Assembly (NCBI GenBank): GCA_905221605.1
Contig: CAJNDS010002109.1
Coordinates: 226,001 to 290,000 of the forward strand
Reading direction: 5' to 3'
From: Symbiodinium natans
Lineage: Eukaryota; Sar; Dinophyceae; Suessiales; Symbiodiniaceae
DNA length: 64,000 nucleotides
Position numbers and translations under genes: made by a program. Below, one piece after another: positions 60,953 to 64,000 of this stretch. The notes beneath the pieces were generated by a model. That model was not told the DNA's origin. It did not search any database and saw only the letters and a list, made by a program, of their open reading frames with translations. Every line of letters begins with the position of its first letter. Positions within the stretch are counted from its first letter, which is position 1.

Positions 60953-63900
60953 CCCCTCAGCGGCTCTTTCCTGCTCTGGGGCAGTGGTGTGTAGGGTTGA
61001 GGGTTTGGGGTTTGGGGTTTAGGGTTGGGGTTGACGGGCGTTTGCATGGCTTAGGGGGTGGCTAAGGTTTCTGGCTTAGAGCGGCTTAGAACTGTAGGTT
61101 GTTTACGTCCGAATTTGATCCTTAGACCCCACACCCGAAACTCTGGTTTTCTGTACGACACGGAGGTTCCCAGGAGGGCCAAACCCTAAACCCTAAACCC
61201 GAAACCCCAAACCCAAACCCCAAACCCCAAACCCTAAACCCTAAACCCCAAACCCTAAACCCCAATTCTCAGTCTGAAGGACTGGAGAGTTGGCCCGCCT
61301 GCCACCGTGGCTGAAAAAGAAAGCCTTCGCGCAAGGGACTAAAGCAGGGACACGTACAAGGGTTAGCGTTTAGGGTTTATGTTTTTTTTTTTTTGGTTTA
61401 GGGTTTCGGGTTTAGGGTTTAGGGGTGATTTGGGGGTTATTTAGGGCTACTTAGGTATATAGGGACTATACAAGGGTATTATAGAATGGTTACATACGGG
61501 AATAATATTTTCGGGGTCCCTTTCCTAGGGGTCCTTCCTTGTACCATCCATCCAAAACCCGAAACACCCTAGACTCAGGCCCTCAACATCCCTCAACCCT
61601 AAACCCTAAGCCCTAAACCCTAAACTCTAAACCCTCCAAAACCTGAGATTACCAAAACATGGGGAAATCCAAAGCGTTGCAATGCACACCGGGGGGGGGG
61701 ATCCAGGAAGCTTGAACCATCTGAAGGGGTTTGGAGCGCTTTGGGGAGTTTGGGGTGTTTACGGTTTATAGGGTTTAGGCTTAGGGTTAGGGTTTTGGGT
61801 TCAGGGTTGGGGTTTAGGGTTAGGGTTCAGGGCTAGGGTTTAGGGGCTGAGGTCTTTGTTGCTCACGGGCTTGGCGCTGCTGCCCCCCCGCCCAAGGTTT
61901 AGGAGTTCTTTGGGGCTTAGGGTTTATGGGGTTTAGGGGGGGCTAGGGTTTGGGATTTGACGTCTGGGTGTTAGCGTTTTGGGATTTGTGGGGGTTCAGG
62001 GAACCCTAAACCCTAAACCCTAAACCCTAAACCCTGAACCCTGAACCCTGAACCCTGAACCCTGAACCCTGAACCCTAAACCCTAAACCCTAAACCCTAA
62101 ACCCTGAACCCTGAACCCTGAACCCGGATCCTTAAACCCTAAACCCTAAACCCGAACCTGAGCCCCCAAGAAAGGACTCCGCAGTTCTTACCCTCATTAT
62201 GCCAGGCTGTCGCAAGAGGAGGCCAAGGCGAGTTCGCTGCCGGTGCCTCAGGGGGCGAACTAAGGTTTGGGATGTAGGGTTTGGGGTTTAGGGTTAGGGT
62301 TTGGGGCTTAGGGTTTAGAGGTTACCCTACAACGTGGGACCCATGTGCCTCATGCTGCTATAATCCCCACTCAGCAGTAGAAATGGACCACGCAAATAAG
62401 GAGTTCATTCAAGGGCTAAAGCCCTCAGTTAAATGACCCCAAACCCGAACATCCCGAAACTCTAAGCCCTTTCGTGATGTCTCTGGGTTTAGGGTTTAGG
62501 GTTTAGGGTTTAGGGTTTAGGGTTTAGGGTTTAGGGTTTAGGGTTTGTGCGAATCCCAGGCTGAATGCCTAGAGCCGATCGGGCATGCTCTGGGTTGAGG
62601 GCTGAGGGCTGAGGGTTTAAGGCTTCAAGAAGACCCAAAGCCCCAAAGCCTACATCCTAAACCCTAAACCCTAAACCCTAAACCCTAAACCCTAAACCCT
62701 AAACCCTAAACCCTAAACCCTAAACCCTAAACCCTAAACCCTAAACCCTAAACCCTAAACCCTGAATGCCATGCACGCTCTGGCCTTAGACAAGCCCAAA
62801 CCCTGAGCCACATCAAGGTCCCTCTGCGGCGCCAACATCGCGCGCCAGCAGCCGCCAAAGGCCCCAGGGTTTAGGTTTAAGGGTTTCGGGTTTAGGCTTT
62901 AGGCTTTAGGCTTTAGGCTTTAGGCTTTAGGCTTTAGGCTTTAGGGTTTAGGGTTTAGGGTTTAGGGTTTAGGGTAAGGGTGGCGGGTTCGGGCTTCATG
63001 GCCGCAAGGAGTTGGGTTCGATCCCTGGGCTTACCCGCAGCGAATCCTAAACTCGTGGGTTTAGGGCTTCTAGCATGTCCTTTTGTGGGACTGTCACCAG
63101 TTGAATATACGGCAGAGTCGCAAAAGGGGCCATGTAATGTCGCTTCGAAGACTGTCAGGTTTGGGGTTTTGGGGATTAGGGCCAGCCGAAACCCTAAGCC
63201 GGAACCCTAAGCCCTAAGCCCTAAGCCCTAAGCCCTAAGCCCTAAACCCTAAACCCTAAACCCTAAACCCTAAACCCTGAACCCTGGCCCACCTCGAGCC
63301 TGTGCGAGCCTTAGCTCGCAGCACCGCGTGTGACGCTAGCACTGTCTGCTGTCGTCGCGGTCAGGGTTTAGGGCTCACAGGGTTTAGGGTTTAGGGCTCA
63401 CAGGGTTTAGGGTTTAGGGTTTCGGGTTTAGGGTTTAGGGCTCACAGGGTTTAGGGCTCACAGGGTTTAGGGTTTGGGTTTAGGGGGGCTTGTGCCGGCC
63501 AGTTCATTTCGAAACCATGCGCCCACTCTGATTCCCTTTCAAGGATGGGTGAGGTTCCCCTATTGTCTTTTTCTTCCTGGGTTTCTCTGGATCCTGATCG
63601 AAACCCCAAACCCCAAACCCAAAGCCCTAAACCCTACACCCAAAATCCTAAACCCTAGACCCTGAACCCTGAACCCTTCCTGCCTTACTCTGGGGTCGAC
63701 TCCAGTCATTTACTAACCTAATATAGGGATTTGTGTTCTTCATTTTTTTGGGGGGGTTCCTAAGCAACTAGTTGTTTAGGGCTTGTAGGGTTTATGACTG
63801 TATATAGGGCTTGTTTGGGTGTAACAGGGTTGAAGCTCTTATAGTATGTATATACGGCTTATGTGGGGCCCCGGGGGCTTTGTGGTTTTTGTAAAATTCC

Positions 63901-64000
63901 AAAGGGTTTATATAGGGTTTATATAGGGTTTATATAGGGTTTATATAGGGTTTATATAGGGTTTACATAGGGTTTACATAGGGTTTACATAGGGTTTACA
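60953..64000. repeat. Right field of telomere-type repeats
   Basis: CCCTAAA arrays at about 61182-61265, 61995-62155 (with CCCTGAA blocks), 62655-62765, 63188-63285 (with CCCTAAG block); TTTAGGG arrays at 62485-62548 and 62870-62975 (with GGCTTTA block), and 63362-63482 (with GGGCTCACAGGG). No gene that I would defend; a 76-codon frame at 62980-63210 is unsupported. Confidence 0.85.
63900..64000 (+). repeat. GGGTTTATATA tandem repeat
   Basis: About nine units of 11 bp, first GGGTTTATATA and then GGGTTTACATA, running off the window end. It combines the GGGTTTA core with a TATA or CATA insert. Confidence 0.95.

Overview
The window looks like nuclear DNA of a dinoflagellate, most likely a Symbiodiniaceae alga. 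Three things point there: pervasive TTTAGGG/CCCTAAA telomere-type repeats scattered through the sequence, many short exon-like islands separated by repeat-rich introns (some with apparent GC donor sites), and several exon sets that I recognise from memory as large uncharacterised dinoflagellate protein families. No rRNA, tRNA, CRISPR or bacterial-type operon was seen.

Layout. 1-13,200: a field of alternating TTTAGGG and CCCTAAA arrays with about 100-300 bp unique islands, foldback hairpins and microsatellites. 13,400-16,000: exons of a membrane protein gene with a possible PAS-like part, whose introns are partly telomere-type repeat. 16,181-57,735: a very large LTR-bounded block. Its two LTRs (289 and 291 bp, TG...CA ends, same orientation) are identical except for a 2 bp gap. 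Just inside the left LTR is a candidate primer-binding site and a 2906-codon Ty1/copia Gag-Pol ORF (16,522-25,242). Just inside the right LTR is a G-rich polypurine tract, and before it a second 10 kb coding block (about 46,718-56,852). This block is open in successive frames and encodes a methyltransferase-like region, zinc-binding motifs including a CCHC knuckle, and a domain that closely resembles Tpt1/KptA RNA 2'-phosphotransferase.

Between the two coding halves lies about 21.4 kb (25,281-46,670) that looks like host DNA. It carries intron-containing remnants or genes on the + strand: one whose exons match a Cys/His 'CEFFAGK...EQPSSS' family (26.2-33.7 kb), one Lys/Ala/Gln-rich coiled-coil gene of at least eleven exon-like pieces (36.4-41.7 kb), and one whose exons resemble a CMC/Plavaka-like DDE transposase (43.5-46.2 kb). 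A degenerate 20 bp repeat sits at both edges of this block. A 14 nt micro-hairpin recurs in the LTRs and both coding halves, but I did not see it in the 21 kb block. So the simplest reading is a roughly 20 kb copia element with two coding blocks, later split by a 21 kb DNA-level insertion. Two separate partial insertions or an assembly join are not excluded.

57,736-64,000: the telomere-type repeat field resumes, with a small C-terminal gene fragment (59,605-60,105), a terminal exon (60,885-60,952) and more foldbacks.
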